From: Variovorax gossypii
GTDB lineage: Bacteria; Pseudomonadota; Gammaproteobacteria; Burkholderiales; Burkholderiaceae_C
NCBI RefSeq assembly: GCF_003965815.1
Contig: NZ_RXOE01000002.1
Coordinates: 682,001-746,000 of the forward strand
Direction of reading: 5' to 3'
DNA: 64,000 bases
Shown: positions 36,677 to 46,422 of the stretch, in pieces
Position numbering within the stretch: position 1 is the first letter of the stretch
Layout: every line of letters starts with the position of its first letter
Position numbers and translations under genes: made by a program
The notes under the pieces: model-generated
Seen by the model: only the letters and a program-made list of their open reading frames with translations
Told to the model about the DNA's origin: nothing
Databases searched by the model: none

Positions 36677-37756
36677 TTGGCTGCTCTTGGATCATTGTTT
36701 CGTCGTCAGAACGCTCCCCTGCTGGGGCTGGACGTAAGTTCGTCCAGCGTCAAGCTGGTCGAGCTCGGCCGTGAGGCCAGCGGCAAGCTGGTCCTGGAGC
36801 GCTGCGCCATCGAGCCCCTCGAGCGCGGCTGGATCACCGACGGCAACGTCGAGAAGTTCGACGAGGTGGCCGAAGCCGTCCGCCGCGTCATCCGCAAGAG
36901 CGGCACGCGTACCCGCAACGTGGCGCTCGCGCTGCCGCCTTCGGCCGTCATCACCAAGAAGATCATTCTTCCCGGCGGCATGAGCGAGCAGGAGCTCGAG
37001 ATTCAGGTCGAATCCGAGGCCAACCAATACATCCCGTTCTCGCTGGACGAGGTCAGCCTCGATTTCTGCGTGACGGGGCCGAGCACAACTTCCGCCGGCG
37101 ACGTGGAAGTGCTGATCGCCGCATCGCGCAAGGAAAAGGTCCAGGACCGTGAAGGCTTGGCGGAAGCGGCGGGCCTGAAGGCGATGATCCTCGATGTCGA
37201 GTCCTATGCATCGCGACTGGCAACGGCCCGCCTGATCGAGCAGCTGCCCGGCAAGGGCGTGGATTCGATCGTGGCCCTCTTCGAGGTGGGTGCCTTCACC
37301 ACCAGCATGCAGGTGCTGCGTAACCAGGAAGTGCTGTACGACCGCGACCAGGCGTTCGGTGGTGCCCAGCTCACGCAGCTTATCGTGCGCCAGTACGGTT
37401 TTTCCGCGGAAGAGGCCGAGGCGAAGAAGCGCAGCGGCGACCTGCCTGACGACTACGGCTCGGGCGTCTTGAAGCCCTTCGTGGAAAGCATCGCTCAGGA
37501 AATCGCGCGCGCGCTCCAGTTCTTCTTCACCAGCACGCCGCATAACCGCGTCGATTACGTCCTGCTGGCGGGTGGATCGGCTTCGCTGCCGGGCCTGACA
37601 AATGCCGTCACGCGGCAGACGTCGTTCGCCTGCTCGTTGCTCAATCCCTTCGAAGGGATGGAAATCAGCTCGAACGTTCGCGAGAAGAAGGTACGTCGCG
37701 AGGCGCCGTCCTATCTGACTTCCTGCGGGCTGGCCATGCGGAGGTTCCTGCAGTGA
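36677..37756 (+). CDS. pilM: Type IV pilus inner-membrane platform protein PilM
   Basis: 359 residues from a TTG at 36677. This start is chosen because GGAAGAGGAA at 36661-36670 is a strong ribosome site and the protein then begins LAALGSLFRRQNAPLLGLDV, matching PilM. The fold is actin-like, with the phosphate-1 motif GLDVSSSSVKLVEL and the later DYVLLAGGSASLPGL. PilM is cytoplasmic and binds the N-terminal peptide of PilN to build the PilMNOP alignment complex. It overlaps the GTG start of pilN. Confidence 0.95.
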   Translation: MAALGSLFRRQNAPLLGLDVSSSSVKLVELGREASGKLVLERCAIEPLERGWITDGNVEKFDEVAEAVRRVIRKSGTRTRNVALALPPSAVITKKIILPGGMSEQELEIQVESEANQYIPFSLDEVSLDFCVTGPSTTSAGDVEVLIAASRKEKVQDREGLAEAAGLKAMILDVESYASRLATARLIEQLPGKGVDSIVALFEVGAFTTSMQVLRNQEVLYDRDQAFGGAQLTQLIVRQYGFSAEEAEAKKRSGDLPDDYGSGVLKPFVESIAQEIARALQFFFTSTPHNRVDYVLLAGGSASLPGLTNAVTRQTSFACSLLNPFEGMEISSNVREKKVRREAPSYLTSCGLAMRRFLQ

Positions 37757-38380
37757 TCCTCATCAATCTGCTTCCGCACCGCGAAGCTGCGCGCAAGCGC
37801 AGGCGCGAGGCGTTCTATGGCACCTTGGGCGCCGCGGCGGTTCTGGGTGTCCTGATCGCAGGCCTGGGTTACCTCTGGTTCGAGGCCCAGATTTCGGCCC
37901 AGCAATCGAAGAACAGCTTTCTCCAGGCCGAGATCAAGAAGCTCGAAGTCGAGATCAAGGAAATCTCGACCCTGCAGGAAGAAATCGCCGCGCTGCGTGC
38001 GCGCCAGCAGGCGGTCGAAGACCTGCAGGGCGACCGCAACCTGCCCGTGCACCGTGCACCTGCTCAACGAACTGGTCCGGCAATTGCCCGATGGCGTCTA
38101 CCTGACCAACATGAAGCAGGACAACCAGACTGTCACGCTGCAAGGCATGGCGCAGTCGAACGAGCGCGTCTCGGAACTGCTGCGCAATCTCGGCAACAAC
38201 AGCCCGTGGCTGGTGAAGCCGGAGCTGGTCGAAATCACGTCGGCGAACGTGAACCTGAATCCGCGCGACCAGCGTCGCGTGGCGAACTTCACGATGCGCA
38301 TTGGCCTGAAACGCCCCACCGATGCTCAGAAGGCCGCCGCCGATAAGGCGCTGGCCGCAACGGCGCAGTCCAAGGGGTAA
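37753..38380 (+). pseudogene. pilN: pilN, frameshifted by a 7-bp tandem duplication
   Basis: The GTG-initiated frame reads as normal PilN for about 98 residues: ILINLLPHREAARKRRREAF (PilM-binding peptide), a membrane helix at about 22-42 and a coiled coil. At 38046-38059 the heptamer CGTGCAC is present twice; removal of one copy restores LPVHLLNELVRQLPDGVY and continuous PilN of 206 residues to the stop at 38380. As written, the frame changes and terminates at 38346 with an unrelated tail. The periplasmic domain that pairs with PilO would be lost, so type IV pili should be defective unless the repeat slips back. Flanking pilM, O, P, Q are intact. Confidence 0.93.
38046..38059. repeat. 7-bp tandem duplication causing the pilN frameshift
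   Basis: Two adjacent copies of CGTGCAC are followed directly by CTGCTCAAC. A single copy gives the family sequence Val-His-Leu-Leu-Asn-Glu; two copies add seven bases and move the frame. A two-copy short direct repeat can arise and revert by replication slippage. Confidence 0.95.
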
Positions 38381-38386
38381 CCGATC

Positions 38387-39064
38387 ATGGCAAGCAATCG
38401 CCCCTCCCAGAAAATCGACGTCGCCGCTGCATTGCAGCGCTTCGGCGACCAGTTTCGCGGGCTCAATCCGAACGATCCGTCGGCATGGCCGTCGGTGCCC
38501 CGTTATGCGCTCTGCCTGGCGGTCACCGCATTGGTGCTCGTCGCCCTCTGGTTCGCCTGGCTGACCAATTCGAACGACGAGCTCGAGAACGAGCGTTCCA
38601 AGGAAGTCGCGCTCAAGGCCGATTACCAGAAGAAGGTGGCCCAGGCAGCCAATCTCGAGTTGCTGAAGAAGCAGCGCGAGCAGGTGCAGCAGTACGTGAC
38701 CCTGCTCGAGAAGCAGCTGCCCAGCAAGGCCGAAATGGATGCCCTGCTGTCGGACATCAACCAGGCGGGCCTTGGTCGCAGCCTTCAGTTCGAACTGTTC
38801 CGTCCGGGGCAGGTGTCGGTCAAGGACTACTACGCCGAGCTTCCGATCGCCGTTCGCGTGACCGGGCGCTACCACGACATGGGAGCTTTCGCCGCCGACG
38901 TGGCGGGCCTCTCGCGCATCGTGACGCTGAACAACATCTCCGTCACCCCGCAGAAGGACAAGGACGTGCTGACGATGGATGCCACCGCGCGTACCTACCG
39001 TTACCTCGATGACGACGAGCGGGCCGCGCAGAAGCGCGCTTCCGCACCGAAGGCGAAGAAATGA
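38387..39064 (+). CDS. pilO: Type IV pilus alignment protein PilO
   Basis: 225 residues: cytoplasmic N-terminus, one membrane helix at about 42-60, a coiled coil at about 65-110 (LENERSKEVALKADYQKKV), then a ferredoxin-like periplasmic domain (YYAELPIAVRVTGRYHDMG). It forms a heterodimer with PilN and carries the signal between the cytoplasmic motor and PilQ. The reading frame is intact, unlike its upstream partner. It starts 6 bp after the original pilN stop. Confidence 0.95.
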   Translation: MASNRPSQKIDVAAALQRFGDQFRGLNPNDPSAWPSVPRYALCLAVTALVLVALWFAWLTNSNDELENERSKEVALKADYQKKVAQAANLELLKKQREQVQQYVTLLEKQLPSKAEMDALLSDINQAGLGRSLQFELFRPGQVSVKDYYAELPIAVRVTGRYHDMGAFAADVAGLSRIVTLNNISVTPQKDKDVLTMDATARTYRYLDDDERAAQKRASAPKAKK

Positions 39065-39600
39065 AGATCGTCGCCAAAGTACTGTGGCTGACGCTGGCGG
39101 CGTCGGCACTGAGCGCCTGCGATTCGGACCAGGAAGACCTGCAGCGGTGGATGGCCGAGCAACGCGCCCAGGTGAAGCCCTCGGTGCCGCCTATCTCCGA
39201 GCCCAAGAAGTTCACCCCGCAGGCGTACACCGAAGCCTCGGCGTTCGAGCCTTTCAACATCCTGAAGCTGACCCAGGCGCTGCGCCGCGAATCGAACCAG
39301 CCGAGCACCTCCGAGCTGATCGCGCCCGAACTGGCGCGCCGCAAGGAGGCGCTCGAGGCCTTCCCGCTCGACTCGATGGCCATGGTGGGAAGCATGAATC
39401 GCAACGGTCAGCCGGTGGCGCTGGTCCGTGTCGACAAGCTGCTCTACAAGGTGCGCGTCGGCGAATACCTGGGACTCAACTACGGGCGTATCACCCGAAT
39501 CAACGAAACCGAAGTCGCCCTGCGTGAAATCGTGCAGGACGCCGCCGGTGAATGGATCGAACGCGTCGCGACGCTGCAGCTGCAAGAGAGTGCGAAATGA
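39061..39600 (+). CDS. pilP: Type IV pilus lipoprotein PilP
   Basis: 179 residues. Lipobox LSAC appears at about residue 20, followed by an unstructured linker that binds PilN/PilO, then a beta-sandwich domain (NRNGQPVALVRVDKLLYKVR; GEYLGLNYGRITRINETEV) that contacts the PilQ secretin. It overlaps pilO and pilQ by 4 bp each, so it is translated as part of a coupled string. Confidence 0.95.
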   Translation: MKIVAKVLWLTLAASALSACDSDQEDLQRWMAEQRAQVKPSVPPISEPKKFTPQAYTEASAFEPFNILKLTQALRRESNQPSTSELIAPELARRKEALEAFPLDSMAMVGSMNRNGQPVALVRVDKLLYKVRVGEYLGLNYGRITRINETEVALREIVQDAAGEWIERVATLQLQESAK

Positions 39601-41747
39601 ACCATAAGAAATCAACGATGGCACAGTGGCTGCGCGCTGCCGGCCTGGGTCTGCTGGCTTTCGGCGCATTGGCCGTGGCCCATGCGCAAAATGCCATCGA
39701 AGCCGTGACCAGCTCCACGCAGTCCGGCTCGGAAGTGATCCGTATCGATCTTGCGCAACCGCTCGCCGCGGTGCCCGCCGGATTCACCGTGCAGACGCCG
39801 GCGCGCATCGCGCTCGACTTCCCGGGCGTCACCAATGCCATCGGCCGTTCCGCCATCGAAGTGAATCAGGGCAACCTGCGCTCGGTGAACGTGGTGCAGG
39901 CCGGTGAACGCAGCCGCGTGGTGCTGAACCTGAAGCAGGCGACAGCCTACAAGGCCGAGATTCAGGGCAAGTCGCTGCTGGTCGTTCTTGAGCCGGTGGC
40001 TGGTGCGGCACTCGTTTCGTCGGCCGCTACGACCTTTGCGGAAAACCGCAATCGGGACACGCTGCCCCTGAAGGACGTCGATTTCCGTCTTGGCACCGAC
40101 AGTACGGGCCGGGTCATCGTCGATCTTCCGAACAATCAGGTGGGCGTCGACGTCAAGCAGCAGGGCAAGAGCCTTGTCGTGGAGTTCACCAAGTCGACGC
40201 TGCCCGAAGGCCTGCGCCGTCGTCTCGATGTGGCCGACTTCGGAACTCCGGTCCAGTTGATCACTTCGCAGCAATCTGGCGACCGTGTCCGCATGACGAT
40301 CGACGCCAAGGGCGACTGGGAGCACAGCGCCTACCAGAGCGAGAACCAGTTCGTGGTCGAAGTCCGTGCCCGCAAGGTCGATCCGACCAAGCTGACCCAG
40401 GGCGTGGGCTACAACGGCGAGAAGCTGTCGCTGAACTTCCAGAACATCGAGATCCGCTCGCTGCTGCAGGTGATCGCCGACTTCACGAACTTCAACATCG
40501 TGACCTCGGATTCGGTGAGCGGCGCCCTGACGCTGCGGCTGAAGGACGTGCCTTGGGACCAGGCCCTCGACATCATCATGCAGGCGAAGAACCTGGGCAT
40601 GCGCAAGAACGGCAGCGTGCTGTGGATCGCGCCCAAGGATGAGATCAACGCCAAGGAAAAGCTCGAGTTCGAGGCCAAGGCCGCGATCGAGAATCTGGAG
40701 CCGTTGCGGACCCAGTCGTTCCAACTCAATTACACGAAGGCGATTGCCATTGCACAGGGCCTGACTGGTACGGGCACATCGTCTGGTGGTGGCGGCGGCG
40801 GCGGTGCGGCGACGCGTATCCTGAGCCCGCGCGGCAGTGTCATTGCCGAGTCGCGTACCAATCAGCTCTTCGTTTCGGACATTCCGTCGCGTTTGGCCCA
40901 GGTAACCGACTTGATCCAGAAGCTGGACGTGCCGGTTCGTCAGGTGCTGATCGAGGCCCGGATCGTCGAAGCATCCGACACCTTCGGCAAATCGCTGGGT
41001 GTTCGACTGGGCGGCGGTATCTCTGGCGAACGTTTCGCTTCGTCCGCTGGCAATCGAGCTTACGGCAACATCGGCGTGATGCCGACCGTCACAGCGGGCA
41101 CCAACGGCGGTGCCAGCACCGCCACCACCACCTGGACCAACTCCAACTTCATCAACCTCCCCGCAGGCGACGCCGGCGGCACCGGTAACGCTGCAGGCAC
41201 CTTCGCGATCTCGCTCTTCAATTCGAGCTTCTCGCGCATGCTGAACCTGGAAATCTCGGCGCTCGAGGCCGACGGCAAGGGCAAGCTGGTGTCCAGCCCC
41301 CGCGTCATCACGGCCGACCAGACCAAGGCGCTGATCGAGCAGGGCGAGGAAATCCCGTACCAGCAGGCCACGTCCAGCGGCGCGACCTCGATCTCGTTCC
41401 GCAAGGCGGTGCTGAAGCTCGAAGTCACGCCCCAGATCACGCCTGAAGGCAACATCATCCTGACGCTGGACGTGAGCAAGGACGCCCGTGGCGTGAACAC
41501 GTCGGCGGGCCCGGCCATCAACACCAAGCACGTGCAGACCGAGGTGCTGGTCGAGAACGGCGGCACGGTTGTCATCGGTGGTATCTTCGAGCTCACCGAA
41601 ACCAATGACGAATCGCGCGTGCCGGTGCTGGGTGAAGTGCCCTATCTGGGGGCACTGTTCCGCAAGCGCGAACGCGTTGCCAACAAGACTGAAATGCTCG
41701 TCTTTATCACCCCGAAGATGATTACCGACCGCAACGCCGCGCGCTGA
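39597..41747 (+). CDS. pilQ: Type IV pilus secretin PilQ
   Basis: 716 residues. Signal peptide ends AVAHAQ at about residue 32. Two AMIN domains for peptidoglycan binding are seen at about 35-140 and 160-265, then STN/N0 (FQNIEIRSLLQVIADFTNFN, about 280), N1, and the secretin channel ending VPVLGEVPYLGALFRKRERV. A Gly-rich loop GTGTSSGGGGGGGAATRI lies between N-domains. It forms the outer-membrane pore through which pili are extruded and retracted. Confidence 0.97.
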   Translation: MNHKKSTMAQWLRAAGLGLLAFGALAVAHAQNAIEAVTSSTQSGSEVIRIDLAQPLAAVPAGFTVQTPARIALDFPGVTNAIGRSAIEVNQGNLRSVNVVQAGERSRVVLNLKQATAYKAEIQGKSLLVVLEPVAGAALVSSAATTFAENRNRDTLPLKDVDFRLGTDSTGRVIVDLPNNQVGVDVKQQGKSLVVEFTKSTLPEGLRRRLDVADFGTPVQLITSQQSGDRVRMTIDAKGDWEHSAYQSENQFVVEVRARKVDPTKLTQGVGYNGEKLSLNFQNIEIRSLLQVIADFTNFNIVTSDSVSGALTLRLKDVPWDQALDIIMQAKNLGMRKNGSVLWIAPKDEINAKEKLEFEAKAAIENLEPLRTQSFQLNYTKAIAIAQGLTGTGTSSGGGGGGGAATRILSPRGSVIAESRTNQLFVSDIPSRLAQVTDLIQKLDVPVRQVLIEARIVEASDTFGKSLGVRLGGGISGERFASSAGNRAYGNIGVMPTVTAGTNGGASTATTTWTNSNFINLPAGDAGGTGNAAGTFAISLFNSSFSRMLNLEISALEADGKGKLVSSPRVITADQTKALIEQGEEIPYQQATSSGATSISFRKAVLKLEVTPQITPEGNIILTLDVSKDARGVNTSAGPAINTKHVQTEVLVENGGTVVIGGIFELTETNDESRVPVLGEVPYLGALFRKRERVANKTEMLVFITPKMITDRNAAR

Positions 41748-41770
41748 CGCGCGGGCGTAGCAGCCACCGC

Positions 41771-42319
41771 GTGGCGGTCGCACTCGTCGGCTTGCCCGGC
41801 GCCGGAAAATCCGCAGTGGGCCGGCGCCTGGGGATGCGGCTGGACCTTCCTTTCGTGGACACCGATCACGTGATCGAGCAGCGCATCGGCTGCTCGATCC
41901 GTGATTACTTCGAGCGCGAGGGCGAAATCGCCTTCCGGGATCTCGAGCAGACCGTGATCGCCGATCTGGCGGCCAACGCCCAGGGCGTGCTGGCCACCGG
42001 AGGCGGCGCGGTGCTGCGGGAAGCCAACCGCAAGCAGTTGCGCGATCACTTCCACGTGATCTACCTGCGCTCCTCCCCCGAAGACCTGTTCCGCCGCCTG
42101 CGCCACGACGTGAAGCGCCCCCTGCTGCAGGTGGCTGACCCGCTGGGGCGGTTGCGGGAGTTGCACGATGCGCGCGACCCGTTCTACCGGGAAACCGCCC
42201 ATGACGTGGTCGATACCGGCCGCCCGACGATCGCCATGCTGGTGAACATCATCGTGATGCAGCTTGAGCTGGCGGGCGTCGTCGAGCCGGGCGCTCATCC
42301 GGAAGATCCCCCCGCCTGA
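41771..42319 (+). CDS. aroK: Shikimate kinase
   Basis: 182 residues from a GTG at 41771, the only initiator in frame after pilQ. Walker A is [11 protein letters not shown] (7-17). Shikimate-binding residues are seen in [15 protein letters not shown]-type [13 protein letters not shown] and [10 protein letters not shown]; the lid region is KRPLLQ. It phosphorylates shikimate in aromatic amino acid synthesis. The aroK-aroB pair after pilQ is conserved across proteobacteria. Confidence 0.95.
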   Translation: MAVALVGLPGAGKSAVGRRLGMRLDLPFVDTDHVIEQRIGCSIRDYFEREGEIAFRDLEQTVIADLAANAQGVLATGGGAVLREANRKQLRDHFHVIYLRSSPEDLFRRLRHDVKRPLLQVADPLGRLRELHDARDPFYRETAHDVVDTGRPTIAMLVNIIVMQLELAGVVEPGAHPEDPPA

Positions 42320-42354
42320 GCCTGCCGGCCGCGCAGCGCCTAAACTCGCTGCCC

Positions 42355-43467
42355 ATGTCCCTGTCCGAACTCTCCGCTCCGCCAGAACGCGTCGACATCC
42401 AGCTCGGCGACCGCAGCTACCCGATCCTGATCGGCGCCGGCTTGCTGGACGACTCGCGGAGCTTCGCCGCCGTGCCTGCCTCGGCAACGGCCCTGATCGT
42501 CAGCAACACGACGGTGGCGCCGCTCTACGCCAAGGCGCTGCAGGCGGCGCTGGCGGGCCGGTTCCGGGCGGTTCATCTGCTCGAGCTGCCCGACGGCGAG
42601 GTGCACAAGAATCTCCAGACGCTGAACCTGATCTTCGACGAGCTGCTCGGCCGCGGCAGCGACCGCAAGACCGTGCTTTTCGCGTTGGGCGGCGGCGTGG
42701 TGGGCGACATGACCGGCTTCGCGGCCGCCAGCTACATGCGTGGCGTTCCCTTCGTACAGGTGCCGACCACGCTGCTGGCGCAGGTCGATTCCTCGGTGGG
42801 CGGCAAGACGGCCATCAACCACCCGCTCGGCAAGAACATGATCGGCGCGTTCTACCAGCCCCAGCTCGTGGTCTGCGACCTGGGCACGCTGCAGACCCTG
42901 CCGCCGCGGGAGCTCAGCGCCGGCCTGGCCGAAGTCATCAAGTACGGCCCGATCCACGACATGGCTTTTCTCGACTGGATCGAGGCGAACATCGACGCCC
43001 TCGTCGCGAGGGAGCCGGCCGCGCTGGCCTACGCGGTCAAGCGCAGCTGCGAGATCAAGGCGCTGGTGGTCGGGCAGGACGAGCGCGAAAGCGGCCTGCG
43101 GGCCATCCTCAACTTCGGCCACACCTTCGGCCACGCCATCGAATCGGGGCTCGGCTATGGCGAGTGGCTGCACGGCGAGGCCGTCGGTTGCGGCATGGTG
43201 ATGGCGGCACGGCTGTCGCAACGGCTCGGCGGCGTCGACGCCGCCTTCGTCGAACGGCTCACGCGGCTGATCGAACGGGCCGGCCTGCCGATCGTCGGCC
43301 CGGCGCTGGGCGCGGATCGCTACCTGGAGCTGATGCGCGTCGACAAGAAATCGGAAGCCGGCGAGATCCGTTTCGTGGTGATCGACCGGCCCGGCTCGGC
43401 GGTGGTCCGCAGCGCGCCCGACGCGCTCGTGCGCGAAGTGCTCGCGCAGAGCTGCGCGCAGCAGTAA
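42355..43467 (+). CDS. aroB: 3-dehydroquinate synthase
   Basis: 370 residues. The NAD loop [20 protein letters not shown] and the [20 protein letters not shown] block identify AroB. Zinc ligands are in [19 protein letters not shown] and the HGEAV His. It closes DAHP into 3-dehydroquinate. It starts 35 bp after aroK, and its TAA stop shares one base with the ATG of the dGTPase gene. Confidence 0.97.
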   Translation: MSLSELSAPPERVDIQLGDRSYPILIGAGLLDDSRSFAAVPASATALIVSNTTVAPLYAKALQAALAGRFRAVHLLELPDGEVHKNLQTLNLIFDELLGRGSDRKTVLFALGGGVVGDMTGFAAASYMRGVPFVQVPTTLLAQVDSSVGGKTAINHPLGKNMIGAFYQPQLVVCDLGTLQTLPPRELSAGLAEVIKYGPIHDMAFLDWIEANIDALVAREPAALAYAVKRSCEIKALVVGQDERESGLRAILNFGHTFGHAIESGLGYGEWLHGEAVGCGMVMAARLSQRLGGVDAAFVERLTRLIERAGLPIVGPALGADRYLELMRVDKKSEAGEIRFVVIDRPGSAVVRSAPDALVREVLAQSCAQQ

Positions 43468-44597
43468 TGAGCCTCGCGGCCTATGCCTGCCTGCCCGCGC
43501 GCTCGCGCGGCCGTCGGCATGCGGAGCCGCCCGCGCCCACGCGCGATGCCTTCCAGCGCGACCGCGACCGGATCGTGCATTCCACGGCCTTCCGCCGGCT
43601 GGTCTACAAGACGCAGGTCTTCCTGAATCACGAAGGCGATCTGTTCCGCACCCGGCTCACGCATTCGCTCGAAGTGGCCCAGCTCGGCCGTTCGATCGCG
43701 CGGGCGCTGCGCATCAACGAGGACCTGGTCGAGGCTATCGCCCTCGCGCACGACCTGGGCCACACGCCCTTCGGCCACGCGGGCCAGGATGCGCTCAACG
43801 ACTGCATGGCCGGGCACGGCGGCTTCGAGCACAACCTGCAGAGCCTGCGCGTGGTCGACGCGCTGGAGCACCGGTACCCGCAGTACGACGGCCTGAATCT
43901 CAGTTTCGAAACCCGCGAGGGCATCCTCAAGCATTGCTCGCGCGCGAATGCCGAGCGCCTGGAGGCGGCGGAGCCCAACGGCGTGGCGCGGCGATTTCTC
44001 GACCGCACGCAGCCGGGGCTGGAGGCGCAGCTGTGCAACCTGGCCGACGCCATCGCCTACAACGCCCACGACATCGACGACGGCGTGCGCTCGGGGCTCA
44101 TCACGGTCGAACAGCTGTCCGACGTCGAGCTGTTCGCGCGCCATCGTCGCGAAGCGCTGGCCGAGCATCCGCAGCTGCAGGGGCGCCGCGTGCTCTACGA
44201 GACCATCCGGCGCATGCTGAGCGCGCAGGTCTACGACGTGATCGACGCCACGCGCGCGGCGCTCGAAGCACTGGCACCCGCCGACGCCGACGCGATACGC
44301 AAGGCCCCTCCTGTCGTCGCATTCAGCGACACCATGCAGGCCCAGTCGGAAGACCTGAAGCGCTTTCTCTTCCGCAATCTCTACCGGCACCCCCAGGTCA
44401 CCCAGACCACCGACCAGGCGCGGCAAGTGGTGCGTGAACTGTTCGCGGCGTACCTGGAGCGTAGCGCCGAGATGCCGGCTTCCTACGACGAACGCCAGGA
44501 CAGGCCCCGCGCGGTCGCCGACTACATCGCCGGCATGACCGACCGCTTCGCCGTGCGCGAGCATGAACGGCTGACCGGCCGGCGGGGCATCGCATGA
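43467..44597 (+). CDS. dgt: Deoxyguanosinetriphosphate triphosphohydrolase-like protein
   Basis: 376 residues. The HD-domain metal site is clear: RTRLTHSLEVAQLGRSIARA, then LAHDLGHTPFGHAGQDAL, with a later Asp in NLADAIAYNAHDIDDGV. The N-terminal FQRDRDRIVHSTAFRRLVYKTQVF is the dGTPase type 2 signature. The family hydrolyses dNTPs to deoxynucleoside and triphosphate; specificity for dGTP is not certain in this subgroup. It directly follows aroB with a one-base overlap, a common Burkholderiales order. Confidence 0.93.
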   Translation: MSLAAYACLPARSRGRRHAEPPAPTRDAFQRDRDRIVHSTAFRRLVYKTQVFLNHEGDLFRTRLTHSLEVAQLGRSIARALRINEDLVEAIALAHDLGHTPFGHAGQDALNDCMAGHGGFEHNLQSLRVVDALEHRYPQYDGLNLSFETREGILKHCSRANAERLEAAEPNGVARRFLDRTQPGLEAQLCNLADAIAYNAHDIDDGVRSGLITVEQLSDVELFARHRREALAEHPQLQGRRVLYETIRRMLSAQVYDVIDATRAALEALAPADADAIRKAPPVVAFSDTMQAQSEDLKRFLFRNLYRHPQVTQTTDQARQVVRELFAAYLERSAEMPASYDERQDRPRAVADYIAGMTDRFAVREHERLTGRRGIA

Positions 44598-45850
44598 GCG
44601 GGCAGGTCGTGCGACCGCGCGTTCCGGCAGCCGCATTCGCCGTCCTGCTGGGCGGCGTCAGCGGGGCCTTGCACCTGGGCAAGCTGCCGCCTGCCGTGCC
44701 GGCGCTGCAGGCATCGCTGGGCATCGGGCTGGTCGAGGCGGGGTTTCTGCTGTCGCTGGTGCAGGTCGCGAGCATGACGCTCGGGCTGCTGGTCGGGCTG
44801 GCCGCCGACACCATCGGCCTGCGCCGCAGCATGCTGACCGGGCTCGTGGTGCTCACGGTTGCCAGCCTGCTGGGCGGCCTGGCGGGCACCGAGCTGGGCG
44901 GGGCGCATGCCGTGCAATGGCTGCTGGTGCTGCGTGCCGTGGAGGGCGTCGGTTTCCTGCTGGCCGTGATGCCAGGGCCTGGCCTGATCCGTGCCCTCAC
45001 GCCGCCCGGTGCCGACAAGGCGGCGCTGGGCCTCTGGGGTGCCTACATGCCGCTGGGCGTGGCCCTCGCGCTGCTGCTCGGGCCGGCCCTGATCGCCTGG
45101 GGCGGGTGGGCGGACTGGTGGTGGGCGCTCTCGGCCGTGTCCGCCGTGTCGGCGGTCTGGCTCTGGATGGCGGTGCCGACCGACCGGCTCCGTCCCGCGT
45201 CGGCGGGGCCGGCTTCCGGCGGCTGGTCGTCCCGGCTGCGCGCCACCGTGGGGGCGCGTGCACCGTGGCTGGTCGCGCTGACCTTCGCCGTGTACTCGTC
45301 GCAGTGGATGGCGGTGATCGGCTTCCTGCCCGCCATCTACGCGGGTGCCGGCGTGCCGGCTGCCTGGAACGCGGTGCTCACCGCGCTCGCTGCCGCCATG
45401 AACATCGTCGGCAACGTCGCCGGCGGGCGCTGGCTGCAGCGCGGCGTGGCGCCCGAGCGGCTGCTGCAGCTTGGTTTTCTGACTATGGCACTGGGCGGCG
45501 TGGCCGCGTTCGCGCAGGCAGGGCAGGGGGCCGACGCCCTGGGCCTGCCGCCGGTGCTGCGCTACATCGCCGTCTGCGCCTTCTCGCTGGGGGGCGGCAT
45601 GGTGCCCGCCACGCTGTTCCTGCTGGGCGTGCGGCTGGCACCCGGGCCTTCCACCGTGTCGACGACCGTCGGCCTCATGCAGCAGGCCTCCTCGCTCGGC
45701 CAGTTCCTGGCGCCGCCAGCGGTGGCCTGGCTGGCGAACCGCGTCGGCGGCTGGCACTGGACCTGGACGGCCACGCTGGCCTGCTCGCTGGTCGGCATGG
45801 CGATCGCCCGGCGCCTCGGGCGCATTCGCCCCGCCGCGGAGATGGCATGA
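44594..45850 (+). CDS. MFS transporter (CynX/NimT-like)
   Basis: 418 residues with about twelve hydrophobic helices and a central hydrophilic loop near residue 200. The motif after helix 2, GLAADTIGLRRSMLTGL, is the MFS motif A. General resemblance to the CynX/NimT group of nitrate/cyanate/nitroimidazole-type transporters comes from helix composition and size; substrate is unknown. It overlaps dgt and the DUF1415 gene by 4 bp each, so it is co-translated. Confidence 0.85.
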   Translation: MSGQVVRPRVPAAAFAVLLGGVSGALHLGKLPPAVPALQASLGIGLVEAGFLLSLVQVASMTLGLLVGLAADTIGLRRSMLTGLVVLTVASLLGGLAGTELGGAHAVQWLLVLRAVEGVGFLLAVMPGPGLIRALTPPGADKAALGLWGAYMPLGVALALLLGPALIAWGGWADWWWALSAVSAVSAVWLWMAVPTDRLRPASAGPASGGWSSRLRATVGARAPWLVALTFAVYSSQWMAVIGFLPAIYAGAGVPAAWNAVLTALAAAMNIVGNVAGGRWLQRGVAPERLLQLGFLTMALGGVAAFAQAGQGADALGLPPVLRYIAVCAFSLGGGMVPATLFLLGVRLAPGPSTVSTTVGLMQQASSLGQFLAPPAVAWLANRVGGWHWTWTATLACSLVGMAIARRLGRIRPAAEMA

Positions 45851-46422
45851 CGCACCCGGCGACAATCGGAGCCGCCCAGGCCGAGGCCGACACGCGGCGC
45901 TGGCTCGAACGCGCGGTGATCGGCCTCAACCTGTGTCCCTTCGCGAAAGCCGTGCACGTGAAGGGGCAGATCCACTACGCCGTGTACGAGCCCGCCGAAG
46001 AGCCCGACCTGATGGACGCGCTGCTTGCCCAGGCCGAAGAACTCGTGGCGCTGGACGCTGCCGTGCGCGACACAACCCTTCTGATTGCACCGAACGCCTT
46101 GGCCGACTTTCTGGATTTCAACGACTTCACGGCGCGAGCCGAGCGCCGGCTGGCGCGCGCCGGATTCGACGGCGTGCTGCAGTTGGCGAGCTTTCATCCG
46201 CAGTTCCAGTTCGCCGGCACCGAAGCCGACGACATCGGCAATGCCACCAACCGCGCGCCGTATCCCACGCTGCATCTGCTTCGCGAAGACAGCGTGAGCC
46301 GTGCGGTCGAGGCGTTCCCCGAGGCCGAGGAAATCTTCGAGCGCAACATCGACAGGCTCGAGGCGCTGGGGGCCGAGGGCTGGACCGAACTGGACGTCGG
46401 GCCGGGGAGCGCAAGGCCATGA
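45847..46422 (+). CDS. DUF1415 family protein
   Basis: 191 residues. The N-terminal motif WLERAVIGLNLCPFAKAV and the later FHPQFQFAGTEADDIGNATN with a following N-R-A-P-Y-P identify DUF1415. The conserved Cys and the His/Asp/Asn cluster hint at a metal or catalytic site, but no function is established to my knowledge. It lies in an overlapping string with the MFS transporter upstream and a methyltransferase downstream. Confidence 0.9.
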   Translation: MTHPATIGAAQAEADTRRWLERAVIGLNLCPFAKAVHVKGQIHYAVYEPAEEPDLMDALLAQAEELVALDAAVRDTTLLIAPNALADFLDFNDFTARAERRLARAGFDGVLQLASFHPQFQFAGTEADDIGNATNRAPYPTLHLLREDSVSRAVEAFPEAEEIFERNIDRLEALGAEGWTELDVGPGSARP

